Below the pieces are notes generated by a model that worked only from the letters and a program-made list of their open reading frames with translations, ran no database searches and was not told where the DNA came from. From positions 1 through 14,364 of the forward strand of contig JAUPKM010000454.1 in assembly GCA_030837445.1 (NCBI GenBank): a DNA stretch of 14,364 nucleotides, in the 5' to 3' direction. The DNA comes from Actinomycetota bacterium. Its GTDB lineage: Bacteria > Actinomycetota > Actinomycetes > S36-B12 > UBA10799. The position numbers were made by a program, and so were the translations under genes. Shown here piece after piece: positions 1 to 6,683 of this stretch (position 1 is its first letter; each line of letters starts with the position of its first letter).

Positions 1-975
1 AATCTCGGTGTTGGAATGACGGCGCTGGCCGTAACCGCAGGCAAGCAGCACACCTGCGCCGTGCTGCAGAGCGGATCGGTCAAATGCTGGGGATACAACG
101 CCCGTGGCGAGCTCGGCTTGGGCACGACGACCACGATGGGTATCAACGCCAGCCAGATGGGAGACAATCTGCCCGCGGTCAAGCTGGGCAGCGGTCGTTC
201 GGCGACAACAATCAGTGCCGGCTGGTACTTCAACTGCGCCGTGCTCGACAACAGGTCCGTCAAGTGCTGGGGGTTCAACAACTACGGACAACTCGGGGTC
301 GGCACGACCGTCAACCAGGGCACGCAACCTTCTCAGATGGGCGACAACCTGAAGGCTGTTCCGCTCGGGACCGATGCGAAGGGGATGCCGGCAGAAGCTG
401 AGGACGTGTCCGCGGGCGGTGGCCATGTCTGCGCTCAGATCGACCAGCCCGCCGATCGCAAGCGAGACAACAACACAGTGAAGTGTTGGGGGGACAACGA
501 GCAGGGCCAACTCGGTCAGGGTGACACCCGGAACCGAGGCGACCAGCCGAACGAACTCGGCGACGCCCTGCCGGCGATCGCGCTCGGAACAGCCACGACC
601 ACCGAGGTCAATGATGTGGTCGCGGGCGGCTTTCAAACCTGCGCGCTACTCGGCATCGGCGGTAAGAAGAAGGAAGCCGTGAAGTGCTTCGGCGGCAATG
701 ACCAGGGTCAGCTGGGCCTGGGCAACACCACGAACCGCGGAGACGCGGCAGGTGAGATGGGCGATGCGCTACCGGCCGTCAGCCTGGACAAGGTCAAGGA
801 CATCTTGGCTATCGGCGCGGGAGGGTGGCAATCCTGCGCCATTCTGGACAGCACCCGGGGCCTCAAATGCTGGGGTAAGAACGAGACCGGCCAGCTTGGG
901 ATCGGGAATACCGTGAACAGGGGCGACAAGCCAGGGCAGATGGGTAGCGCACTACCAGCGGTGGATCTGGGCTAG
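1..975 (+). CDS. RCC1-repeat beta-propeller protein, 5' end outside window
   Basis: The reading frame is open from base 1, five codons (NLGVG) before the first ATG at 16. That stretch is the end of another repeat, so the ATG is almost certainly internal and the gene is cut by the window edge. The visible 324 residues form five repeats of about 53-63 residues, each with a core like AGxxHTCAVL..VKCWGxNxxGQLGxGxT followed by RGDxPxxMGDxLPAVxLG. This is the RCC1/BLIP-II-type repeat, which folds into a seven-bladed beta-propeller used for protein binding. Each repeat carries a conserved Cys pair (TCA / KCWG) about 10-18 residues apart, which suits disulfides in an exported or surface protein; the signal peptide would lie outside the window. 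The protein ends right after the fifth repeat, with no C-terminal anchor. Its stop overlaps the stop of the convergent gene. Family call is secure; ligand unknown. Confidence 0.85.
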   Translation, partial: NLGVGMTALAVTAGKQHTCAVLQSGSVKCWGYNARGELGLGTTTTMGINASQMGDNLPAVKLGSGRSATTISAGWYFNCAVLDNRSVKCWGFNNYGQLGVGTTVNQGTQPSQMGDNLKAVPLGTDAKGMPAEAEDVSAGGGHVCAQIDQPADRKRDNNTVKCWGDNEQGQLGQGDTRNRGDQPNELGDALPAIALGTATTTEVNDVVAGGFQTCALLGIGGKKKEAVKCFGGNDQGQLGLGNTTNRGDAAGEMGDALPAVSLDKVKDILAIGAGGWQSCAILDSTRGLKCWGKNETGQLGIGNTVNRGDKPGQMGSALPAVDLG

Positions 976-3047
976 CGGCGCTCGTAAACCCAGAGATCCT
1001 CGCTCGCCCAGGTCGTCCGTCCTTGCTCGGTCAAACAGGTGGCCTGCAACGGCTGGCCACTGAGCAGGTGCTTCAAGTTGAGGGCTGACAGCGAAGGATC
1101 GCACGGGGATATCCGGACCACGATTGCGTCGGCCGCCGGGGCGGTGATGACCGGCGCCCGGAGTTCGGTGTCCCATTCGAAGGTGATCCAGGCGGCCGCG
1201 CGATTCCAGGCCTCCTCATAGCGGCCGGACGGGTCCAACACTCGCCAGCCACTGGACGGCCCGGACCATTGGTCTCCGGACAACATCGGAACACCGTTGG
1301 CGGCGAGCAGTGGGTTGACCATGAGGTCGTGTGCGGCCCACAGTCCGTTGCTCGGCTGCTTGTCGCCCGCGAGGCCGGACACCATGGCGGCAGCCGCACT
1401 GTTGCGCAGCGGCCCAAGGCCCTGCTGCAGCGGATTCACGAAGACGACCGTCGCAGCCATTGCGACCACAGCCAACACACCTCCGCCGGCGGCGACCTTC
1501 GGGTTCGAGTTGAACAACAGCCAGAGCACCGCGCCAGCCGTGCCCGCAACAAGAAGGACCACCAGCGCCGGAAGTGTTTTCAGGTACTGGTCGGAAATCA
1601 GCAGGCCGACAACTACCAGCAGGGCCGCACTCGCCACTGCGATGGTTGTCGCGGTGGGCCACCGCACCGGATACCTCGAGAGCAAGGTGGCCACCCCCAG
1701 TGTGATGAAAAGGCCGAGGATGGCCTGCATCCGCAACGGAGGCACGAGACTCAGTAGCGGGACTCTGGTGCCGATGACTGCTGGCCAGTCGATCAGAATC
1801 CAGGAAAGACCGAGCGCGGTGATGGCAAGGAACACCGAAGTCTGGACGCGCTCCGCTCTGGTTGACCGACGCCAGGTGGCAATGGCCAGCCCGAACAGCG
1901 CGACAGCGAGGAAGGTCCAACTCGACGAGAACTCCGAGGGGTTGCCGCCCGCGGGATTCGGTGGATCCTGCATCCAGCCCTCAAACGGTGCGGCGAAGAC
2001 ACGTGCCAGTCCCAGATTCTCACCGCTACTGCGCCGCTGGCCCGGGTAGAGACTCTGCTGGATGGCTTCGAAGGCCGCCGCGTTCTGCCACAGAATCAGC
2101 AAGGTGACGACGGCCGCCAACGCGCCTGTGGCGAGCAGTAGTAGGACGCCCACCCGCCTGCGTTCCCTGTCGCAGAAAAGTGTGACCGCGGTGATGGCGA
2201 TGACCGCAGCAGCAAGCGGCAATGACCAGGGGGCATAGCTGAACGGAATTCGGGTACAGGCGAGTGCGCCGACAGCAGTCAGCAGCGGCCACCACAACCA
2301 CCGCCGCGGGCCCGTGACCCGGGAACCCAGCAACAGGCACGCGGACACCGCCAGCCCCGGAACCAGTGCGACCAGCGGCAACATTGACCACCAGGCAACG
2401 CAGGGCGACAACACCACTGCTGCGGCCGCCAGCAATGCAGGCCAGAATCGTGCACCCCACAGCACCAGCACCAGCGGCACCAGGGCCACAACCAGCAGCG
2501 GTATCGCCCAGAATGAGGCGGCAAACAACTGTCCGTCGGGCAGCCATGGCCCCAGCTGCAAAATCGCCTTCTCCGGATAGACCAGATTCTCGAGCAGAGG
2601 GCCGGACGGGATGTTCGAGATCAAGAAGGGTGAATTGGTCAGCGGGGTGACGAACCGGGTCGAACCCACCGCTTCGACACCGAGCTGCAACGGGGTTGAG
2701 CGCGCATATTCATCGCTTCGGATGGCACGCGGGGCGCCAAAGATTACGCCTCCTTCGGTGGAGCCTTTGCTCGCGAAGGAGCTGATGGAGGAGGTCGTGA
2801 TGGCGGCCAGTGACAGACCACACCAGATGACCAACAGGACTGCGAAAAGCCGGATCAGGTTGCGTCTGTCTCGCAGCTCCGAGTCGGGGGGCGCCGCACG
2901 CTCGGCCGTGGACTCGTTGACGTCCAGGTTGTCGCGCACGGTCTTCAGGGTACCGGCGGGGACTGGTCCGCAGGGTGGCGGCGTGTCGGTCCTGAAGGCA
3001 GTGGCAGGTGTTGGCGGGGATCCCTGCTCACCGGCCCTTTCGGTCAA
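972..3047 (-). CDS. Polytopic membrane protein, GT-C glycosyltransferase-like
   Basis: A 691-residue protein with a Pro-rich cytoplasmic N-terminus (about 1-60), an Arg-rich stretch, and roughly a dozen hydrophobic segments between residues 66 and 545. It ends in a soluble domain of about 145 residues. After the first TM (66-86) a loop contains IRSDEY (Arg110-Glu113). An acidic Asp/Glu in the first extracytoplasmic loop is the usual mark of GT-C enzymes, which use polyprenyl-phosphate sugars outside the membrane. Similar large actinobacterial proteins exist as uncharacterised families, so the enzymatic role is inferred. It is the last gene of the minus-strand operon, 2 nt after the sulfotransferase stop, so its substrate could be what the sulfotransferase or methyltransferase modifies. 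The TTG at 3047 is the longest start; a GTG at 2939 (655 residues) is a good alternative, since the first 36 residues are low-complexity. Confidence 0.75.
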   Translation of the reverse strand: MTERAGEQGSPPTPATAFRTDTPPPCGPVPAGTLKTVRDNLDVNESTAERAAPPDSELRDRRNLIRLFAVLLVIWCGLSLAAITTSSISSFASKGSTEGGVIFGAPRAIRSDEYARSTPLQLGVEAVGSTRFVTPLTNSPFLISNIPSGPLLENLVYPEKAILQLGPWLPDGQLFAASFWAIPLLVVALVPLVLVLWGARFWPALLAAAAVVLSPCVAWWSMLPLVALVPGLAVSACLLLGSRVTGPRRWLWWPLLTAVGALACTRIPFSYAPWSLPLAAAVIAITAVTLFCDRERRRVGVLLLLATGALAAVVTLLILWQNAAAFEAIQQSLYPGQRRSSGENLGLARVFAAPFEGWMQDPPNPAGGNPSEFSSSWTFLAVALFGLAIATWRRSTRAERVQTSVFLAITALGLSWILIDWPAVIGTRVPLLSLVPPLRMQAILGLFITLGVATLLSRYPVRWPTATTIAVASAALLVVVGLLISDQYLKTLPALVVLLVAGTAGAVLWLLFNSNPKVAAGGGVLAVVAMAATVVFVNPLQQGLGPLRNSAAAAMVSGLAGDKQPSNGLWAAHDLMVNPLLAANGVPMLSGDQWSGPSSGWRVLDPSGRYEEAWNRAAAWITFEWDTELRAPVITAPAADAIVVRISPCDPSLSALNLKHLLSGQPLQATCLTEQGRTTWASEDLWVYERR

Positions 3048-3049
3048 CT

Positions 3050-4033
3050 TCAGTCAAGATGTCCATTGCTGCGACCCTCGCGAAACTCGACCAGAAATCT
3101 CCTCACCGCCAGCTCGGCCGACGCGGGTGCCTGCTTTCGCAGGCGAATCGGATAGGGGCCGAACTCGCGGGGGTGCATACCGTCGCTGGCGAGTTGCACG
3201 GTCAAGTCGGCTAGCGTCCGGGCCGGGTCGACGGCGACATCCTCGTACCACACCGTCAGGGGTGGGGTGCTGGCCGTAGCGAAGCAGTTGGCCCACAGCG
3301 CGTCCTGGTGCAGATACATCCCGACGAGTCGGTACAGACGGACGAAGTCGTAGCAGGACTCACCTTCGTCTCTCGCCCGTTCGGTGCGGTCGGGTGGCGA
3401 CGCAACGGCGTCTGCGTTTCGAGGCTGCAAAGACTGGCGACCGGCGATCGAGCGCCACCGGCCGGAGTTGAGGGCGCGAAGGGTGGAAAGCGCCTGCGCC
3501 ACCGTGTCTCGGCGCCGGAGCCAGACGAAAAGGGGGGACGGTAGGGCGCGGCCGATGACGCCGGCGGCCGCCTCCGGTGCCAGGTTCGGTACGCCTGTGA
3601 GAGTCCTCAGATCGGGCCAGAAGAGTTTGACGCCAAAGACGCCGGTCGGATCGGTTCGTGCCGCGATCACCTGGTCTCGATAGGGAAGTGGTCCGGTCAG
3701 CCACCGACTGAAGCGACGCTCCGGTGCACCCGACTGGAAGTACTCCAGCGGGATTCCGTAGCCACCGGCCGTATGCAGTGTCTCGGCGACAAGTGAGGAC
3801 CCGCTCCGATAGGTGCCGCACACCGCCAGGCTACGGACCGCGGGGCTGGGGGGCAGGTCGAATTCGGCGGTCGTGAGGTCGTACACGTCCGCTGGACTCA
3901 CCTGTGGCGCGGCTGACAGGTCCAGCCATTCCCGAAGTCCCCTGACCCCGCCGGGACAGGGACCGAACGTGTCCAACACGTCCCGTTGGATCGCTACCTT
4001 CTCGTCGTCGGTCAGCCAGACGTTGCCCGTCAT
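3050..4033 (-). CDS. Stf0-family sulfotransferase
   Basis: Predicted PAPS-dependent sulfotransferase of 327 residues, resembling the Stf0 family, whose known mycobacterial member sulfates trehalose at the 2-position. The 5'-phosphosulfate-binding loop is CGTYRSGSSLVAETL (72-86), followed by a GIPLEYFQ segment (93-100) like the GEPxEFF of Stf0. The GVFGVKLFW segment (131-139) and WLRRRDTVAQALS (171-183) correspond to the GxWGxKLMW and 3'-phosphate-binding parts of that family. About 70 residues precede the loop, whereas mycobacterial Stf0 starts almost directly with it; this N-terminal region (TDDEKVAIQRDVLDTF...) is unrecognised. I chose ATG 4033, 5 nt after the methyltransferase stop. The frame is open to an ATG at 4159, but that start would run 121 nt into the upstream gene and adds Arg-rich residues unlike a real N-terminus. 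Acceptor unknown; the neighbouring methyltransferase and membrane protein suggest a glycolipid or secreted small molecule. Confidence 0.85.
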   Translation of the reverse strand: MTGNVWLTDDEKVAIQRDVLDTFGPCPGGVRGLREWLDLSAAPQVSPADVYDLTTAEFDLPPSPAVRSLAVCGTYRSGSSLVAETLHTAGGYGIPLEYFQSGAPERRFSRWLTGPLPYRDQVIAARTDPTGVFGVKLFWPDLRTLTGVPNLAPEAAAGVIGRALPSPLFVWLRRRDTVAQALSTLRALNSGRWRSIAGRQSLQPRNADAVASPPDRTERARDEGESCYDFVRLYRLVGMYLHQDALWANCFATASTPPLTVWYEDVAVDPARTLADLTVQLASDGMHPREFGPYPIRLRKQAPASAELAVRRFLVEFREGRSNGHLD

Positions 4034-4038
4034 GGCCG

Positions 4039-5019
4039 CTACTCGGACGAGCAGACGAACAGCATTCGAGGTGACGCCATGTGGCCACCGCCCGAGCAGA
4101 GGCCGAGGTTCTGCGTGTCGGTCACAACAAGTTTCGCCGCGGCCAGTTCGTGCCGCCACTGCTCACTTGTCAGGAATGAGTAGGGCAGCGGTATTGCCAG
4201 GCTTCCCTTCATGACCCGATTCCCCCACCAGTCGGTGAAAGAGAGGAAGGTCATCCGGTCGGCGAGGTCGAGGGCCCGGAACAGCGTGTCCGCGGCCGAC
4301 AAGTCGACTGGGTCACCGTCGAGGTACTCGGCCATGGGCGGTCCACCGTCGAGACCGGCAGTTGCGCCGATAGGGTCCGGGAACGTCTCTTCCAGGAGCA
4401 GCAGTCGCCCGCCTGGTCCGAGCACCCGAGCCGTGTCTGCCAGCAGGCGCCGACGTACATCGGCGTCGATGTGGTGCAGCACTCCCGTTGCGATAATCGT
4501 GTCCGCGCTGTCGTCCGCGAGCGGAATCCGGTCCGGTCGGATTTGGGTGAGCAGGGCTGCCCGTGAACCCGGACGCGGATCCGACAGTTCGATGTCGACG
4601 GCGATTAGAGTCGCGTCGGTGGCCAGGGCATCGAGTAGATCCGTTCCACCCGCGCCCAGGTCGACCACAGTTCCCCGGCCTAGCCACGGATCCAGTAGCC
4701 GGGCAAATGCACCGAACTTTCGAGACCGAGCCCGCTCGTATCGTGCGCGGAATTGCGCCGGCGCGGCTGGTCCCGACAGCCTTTCGGCGATCGCGGTGGC
4801 GGCTGCCTCCGAATCGGGCTCCAGCAATGCTTCCTGGAGCAACTGGGGCAGGAGGTCCGCGGGCAAATGGGTGTCGGTCCAGCACGAGGTGAGTGCGGAC
4901 AGAGCCAGCTCTTGGAGGGCATCGCTGGCGCGGATGCGCGCCAGCACGCTGTCAGACTCCCGGGCCGCGGGATGGACCCGGGTTGGACCTACATCAACTG
5001 GGTTCACAACTGGGTTCAT
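4039..5019 (-). CDS. Class I SAM-dependent methyltransferase
   Basis: A 326-residue protein with a Rossmann methyltransferase core. Motif I is VVDLGAGGTDLLDAL (118-132), the acidic end of beta-2 is IAVDIELSD (139-147), motif II surrounds DTIIATGVLHHID (173-185), and motif III is RVLGPGGRLLLLEE (198-211). GVLHHID-type cores occur in small-molecule methyltransferases (Methyltransf_11/UbiE-like). An N-terminal helical region of about 110 residues precedes the core and probably forms part of the substrate pocket. The C-terminus (SFTDWWGNRVMKGS, HELAAAKLVVTDTQNLG) is also family-like. The ATG at 5019 follows a strong GGAGGTG ribosome site with 6 nt spacing, and that site lies inside the end of the MFS gene, so the two genes overlap by 26 nt and are probably translationally coupled. 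Acceptor atom and substrate cannot be read from the sequence. Confidence 0.85.
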   Translation of the reverse strand: MNPVVNPVDVGPTRVHPAARESDSVLARIRASDALQELALSALTSCWTDTHLPADLLPQLLQEALLEPDSEAAATAIAERLSGPAAPAQFRARYERARSRKFGAFARLLDPWLGRGTVVDLGAGGTDLLDALATDATLIAVDIELSDPRPGSRAALLTQIRPDRIPLADDSADTIIATGVLHHIDADVRRRLLADTARVLGPGGRLLLLEETFPDPIGATAGLDGGPPMAEYLDGDPVDLSAADTLFRALDLADRMTFLSFTDWWGNRVMKGSLAIPLPYSFLTSEQWRHELAAAKLVVTDTQNLGLCSGGGHMASPRMLFVCSSE

Positions 5020-6523
5020 CTGCCACCTCCAGCCGGGCGTCGACGCCCCGCAATCCTCGGAGAGTGTAGGCGGCGGTGACCAGCAAAGCGAGCGCCGTGG
5101 CGAGGTACGCCCACATCACCCCTAGTTCGAAACTGCGCGCGGCCGCTGTGGCCGCCAGCGGGCCGCCGACCTCGGCGACCTCGGCGAGATGTCCGACCCG
5201 AACGGCCTCTATGGCTGAACTTTGCGTATCCGCCGGCAACCGGGAGGCGAAGTTGGCCCAAGCCGAATCAGTTGCGACCACTGCCACACCAACGACCATC
5301 GTCAATCCGACCGTGGTGCCAAGTTGTCGGCCGACAGCCAGCATTGTGGAGGCGGCGGCGGCCGCGGACCGAGCCGGCACGCCGAGGCCCACGGCCGAGT
5401 TGGCGGGGATCGCTGCACCGGCACCGGCACCGATCAGGAAGTTGCCGACCAGCAGCCAGGCCGTGCTCGCTCCGGCCGCGACGACGGCTATCACTGTCGC
5501 GCCGCAGGCCGCCGTCACCAGCCCAGCAGAGATCGTCAACCGGTAACCCAACCGTTGCACGACGCGACCCACCGACAGTCCCGACACGGCAACGGCTATC
5601 GCCAGCGGCGCATACAGCAGGCCGGCCTCGACGGGGTCGAAACCACGTGTCTCCTGGACCAGTTGGGATTGGTAGTACAACGACGTGATCAGCGCGAAAT
5701 TTGCGACCAGACCAACGATCAGGGCAACCAGGAAGGGACCCTGCATGAGCGTGCCGGGCAACACCTGCCCCGGTCGCGCTCGATTCCGCGACCGCAGCAG
5801 CATGACTGCGAGGAGCAGGGCGATCAGCCCGACCAGGCACATTCCAATGATCCGCCGGTCATCCTCCGTGACCACCATCGTCAGCCCGGAAGTGAGCAGC
5901 ACGATCAAGGCCAGCGTGGCGCCGAGGATCAACTGGCCGAGCGGGTCCAGCACATTCTCGGGGCTGTCGTGACCCTCTCGGATGGCGACGGCACCCACGA
6001 CCCCGGCGACCAGGCAGAGCGGCACATTTACCCAGAAGATCCACTGCCAACCTTCGGACTGCACAATGATGCCGGCCACGATAGGTCCCAGGCAGAACCC
6101 GACCGAGCCCGCGATGGCCCAGATCCCGGTGGCCCGCACCAGGGCGCGACCGGAGAACGCAGTGGCCAGCAGCGAGAGTCCCAGTGCGAGCAGCGCCCCG
6201 CCACCCGCTCCCTGCAGGGCTCGTGCGGCAATCAGGGTGGAGAGGTCGTTCGAGAGCGCGCTCAAGGCGGAGCCGATGGTGAAGATTGCCAGCCCCGTCA
6301 GGAACCAGCGCTTACGTCCGAAGCGGCCACCGAGGGCGCCGTAGATGGGCACTGTGGCCATGATTCCCAGGGCGTAGGCGCACTTCACCCAGTAGATGCC
6401 GGAGACGTTGGCGTCGAGATCGCGGCTGAGATCGGGGATAGCGACGTCGGTACCCGTGGAGTCGATGGCCAACACGGCCTGCACGAGGCAGACAACCGAC
6501 AACGTTGTCGCCGCTCGCCTCAC
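4994..6523 (-). CDS. MFS exporter, DHA2 (EmrB/QacA) type, 14 TM
   Basis: A 509-residue proton-coupled efflux permease. TM1 carries the DHA2 signature AIDSTGTDVAIPDL (19-32), motif A is GGRFGRKR (65-72), motif B is LIAARALQGAGGGALL (97-112), and motif C, typical of drug:H+ antiporters, is GSVGFCLGPIVAGII (139-153). GWQWIFWVNVP (158-168) is also family-typical. Length and the number of hydrophobic segments fit the 14-TM subfamily. The GTG at 6523 has no clear ribosome site, but it is the only start that leaves TM1 complete. First gene of a four-gene operon with the methyltransferase, sulfotransferase and GT-C-like protein, so it may export the product they modify, or give resistance to it. The C-terminus EPSCEPS comes from a short tandem duplication that also supplies the next gene's start. 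Substrate unknown. Confidence 0.88.
   Translation of the reverse strand: MRRAATTLSVVCLVQAVLAIDSTGTDVAIPDLSRDLDANVSGIYWVKCAYALGIMATVPIYGALGGRFGRKRWFLTGLAIFTIGSALSALSNDLSTLIAARALQGAGGGALLALGLSLLATAFSGRALVRATGIWAIAGSVGFCLGPIVAGIIVQSEGWQWIFWVNVPLCLVAGVVGAVAIREGHDSPENVLDPLGQLILGATLALIVLLTSGLTMVVTEDDRRIIGMCLVGLIALLLAVMLLRSRNRARPGQVLPGTLMQGPFLVALIVGLVANFALITSLYYQSQLVQETRGFDPVEAGLLYAPLAIAVAVSGLSVGRVVQRLGYRLTISAGLVTAACGATVIAVVAAGASTAWLLVGNFLIGAGAGAAIPANSAVGLGVPARSAAAAASTMLAVGRQLGTTVGLTMVVGVAVVATDSAWANFASRLPADTQSSAIEAVRVGHLAEVAEVGGPLAATAAARSFELGVMWAYLATALALLVTAAYTLRGLRGVDARLEVADEPSCEPS
4996..5019. repeat. 12-nt tandem duplication in the MFS/methyltransferase overlap
   Basis: Two adjacent copies (4996-5007 and 5008-5019) match at 11 of 12 bases: on the minus strand ATGAACCCAGTT then GTGAACCCAGTT. 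Being 12 nt long it keeps both overlapping frames. It gives EPSC/EPS at the end of the exporter and MNPV/VNPV at the start of the methyltransferase, and creates a second possible start (GTG). Confidence 0.85.
5021..5029 (-). promoter_or_regulatory. Strong ribosome binding site of the methyltransferase gene
   Basis: On the minus strand the bases read CTGGAGGTGGCAG directly before the ATG at 5019, a near-perfect anti-SD match about 6 nt away. It lies within the last codons of the MFS gene, which fixes the methyltransferase start and shows that the 26-nt overlap is real. Confidence 0.75.
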
Positions 6524-6683
6524 CTGGCCAGTGAACCAGCGCGGTGCGCCACTGTCCCAGCGTCGACCAAAGATGCCCCTGGGACTGCTCCGCCGCCGGG
6601 TCTATATTCGTCAATGGAGGAACGCCAGTCGCCCTGCGTGAGGGTCCGCATGGTCAGAGTGGTCAGCCGAGCCGGGAGGTGAC
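6524..6683. promoter_or_regulatory. Divergent intergenic promoter region, operon and CDF pair
   Basis: These 160 bases separate the minus-strand four-gene operon from the plus-strand CDF pair and must hold both promoters unless one is internal. The only AT-rich spot is TCTATATTCG at 6601-6610, usable on the plus strand as a -10 (TATATT, 6603-6608). It lies just before an ATG at 6614, but I see no good -35. No long inverted repeat stands out. On the minus strand TTCACT ends 6 nt before the GTG at 6523, a weak leaderless-type -10. Promoter positions are tentative. Confidence 0.4.
6614..6682 (+). other. Candidate upstream ORF (22 codons) before the CDF pair
   Basis: ATG at 6614 opens 22 codons (MEERQSPCVRVRMVRVVSRA...) ending in TGA at 6680-6682, one base before the GTG of the first CDF gene. 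The TATATT at 6603-6608 would place a transcription start at or next to this ATG, making it leaderless, and its stop is positioned for re-initiation at the CDF start. The ORF also runs through the CDF gene's GGAGG site. It could be chance: short ORFs are common in GC-rich DNA and the -35 is poor. Confidence 0.25.

Noticed and set aside
2611..3279. 222-residue plus-strand open frame across the junction of the membrane protein and sulfotransferase genes
   Set aside because: It is antisense to two recognisable genes and its residues are low-complexity Arg/Ser/Pro; no motif or ribosome site.
4034..4159. Upstream extension of the sulfotransferase to an ATG at 4159
   Set aside because: It would overlap the methyltransferase by 121 nt and adds Arg-rich residues; ATG 4033 sits 5 nt after the upstream stop, as in the rest of the operon.
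4211..5125. 304-residue plus-strand open frame opposite the methyltransferase
   Set aside because: Ser/Arg/Ala-rich shadow of the methyltransferase, which has clear SAM motifs and a strong ribosome site.
5222..6682. 486-residue open frame on the plus strand opposite the MFS gene
   Set aside because: The translation is rich in Gln, Asp, Arg and Gly with no hydrophobic core or family motif, as expected for the antisense of a GC-rich membrane protein. The MFS frame has all family motifs.
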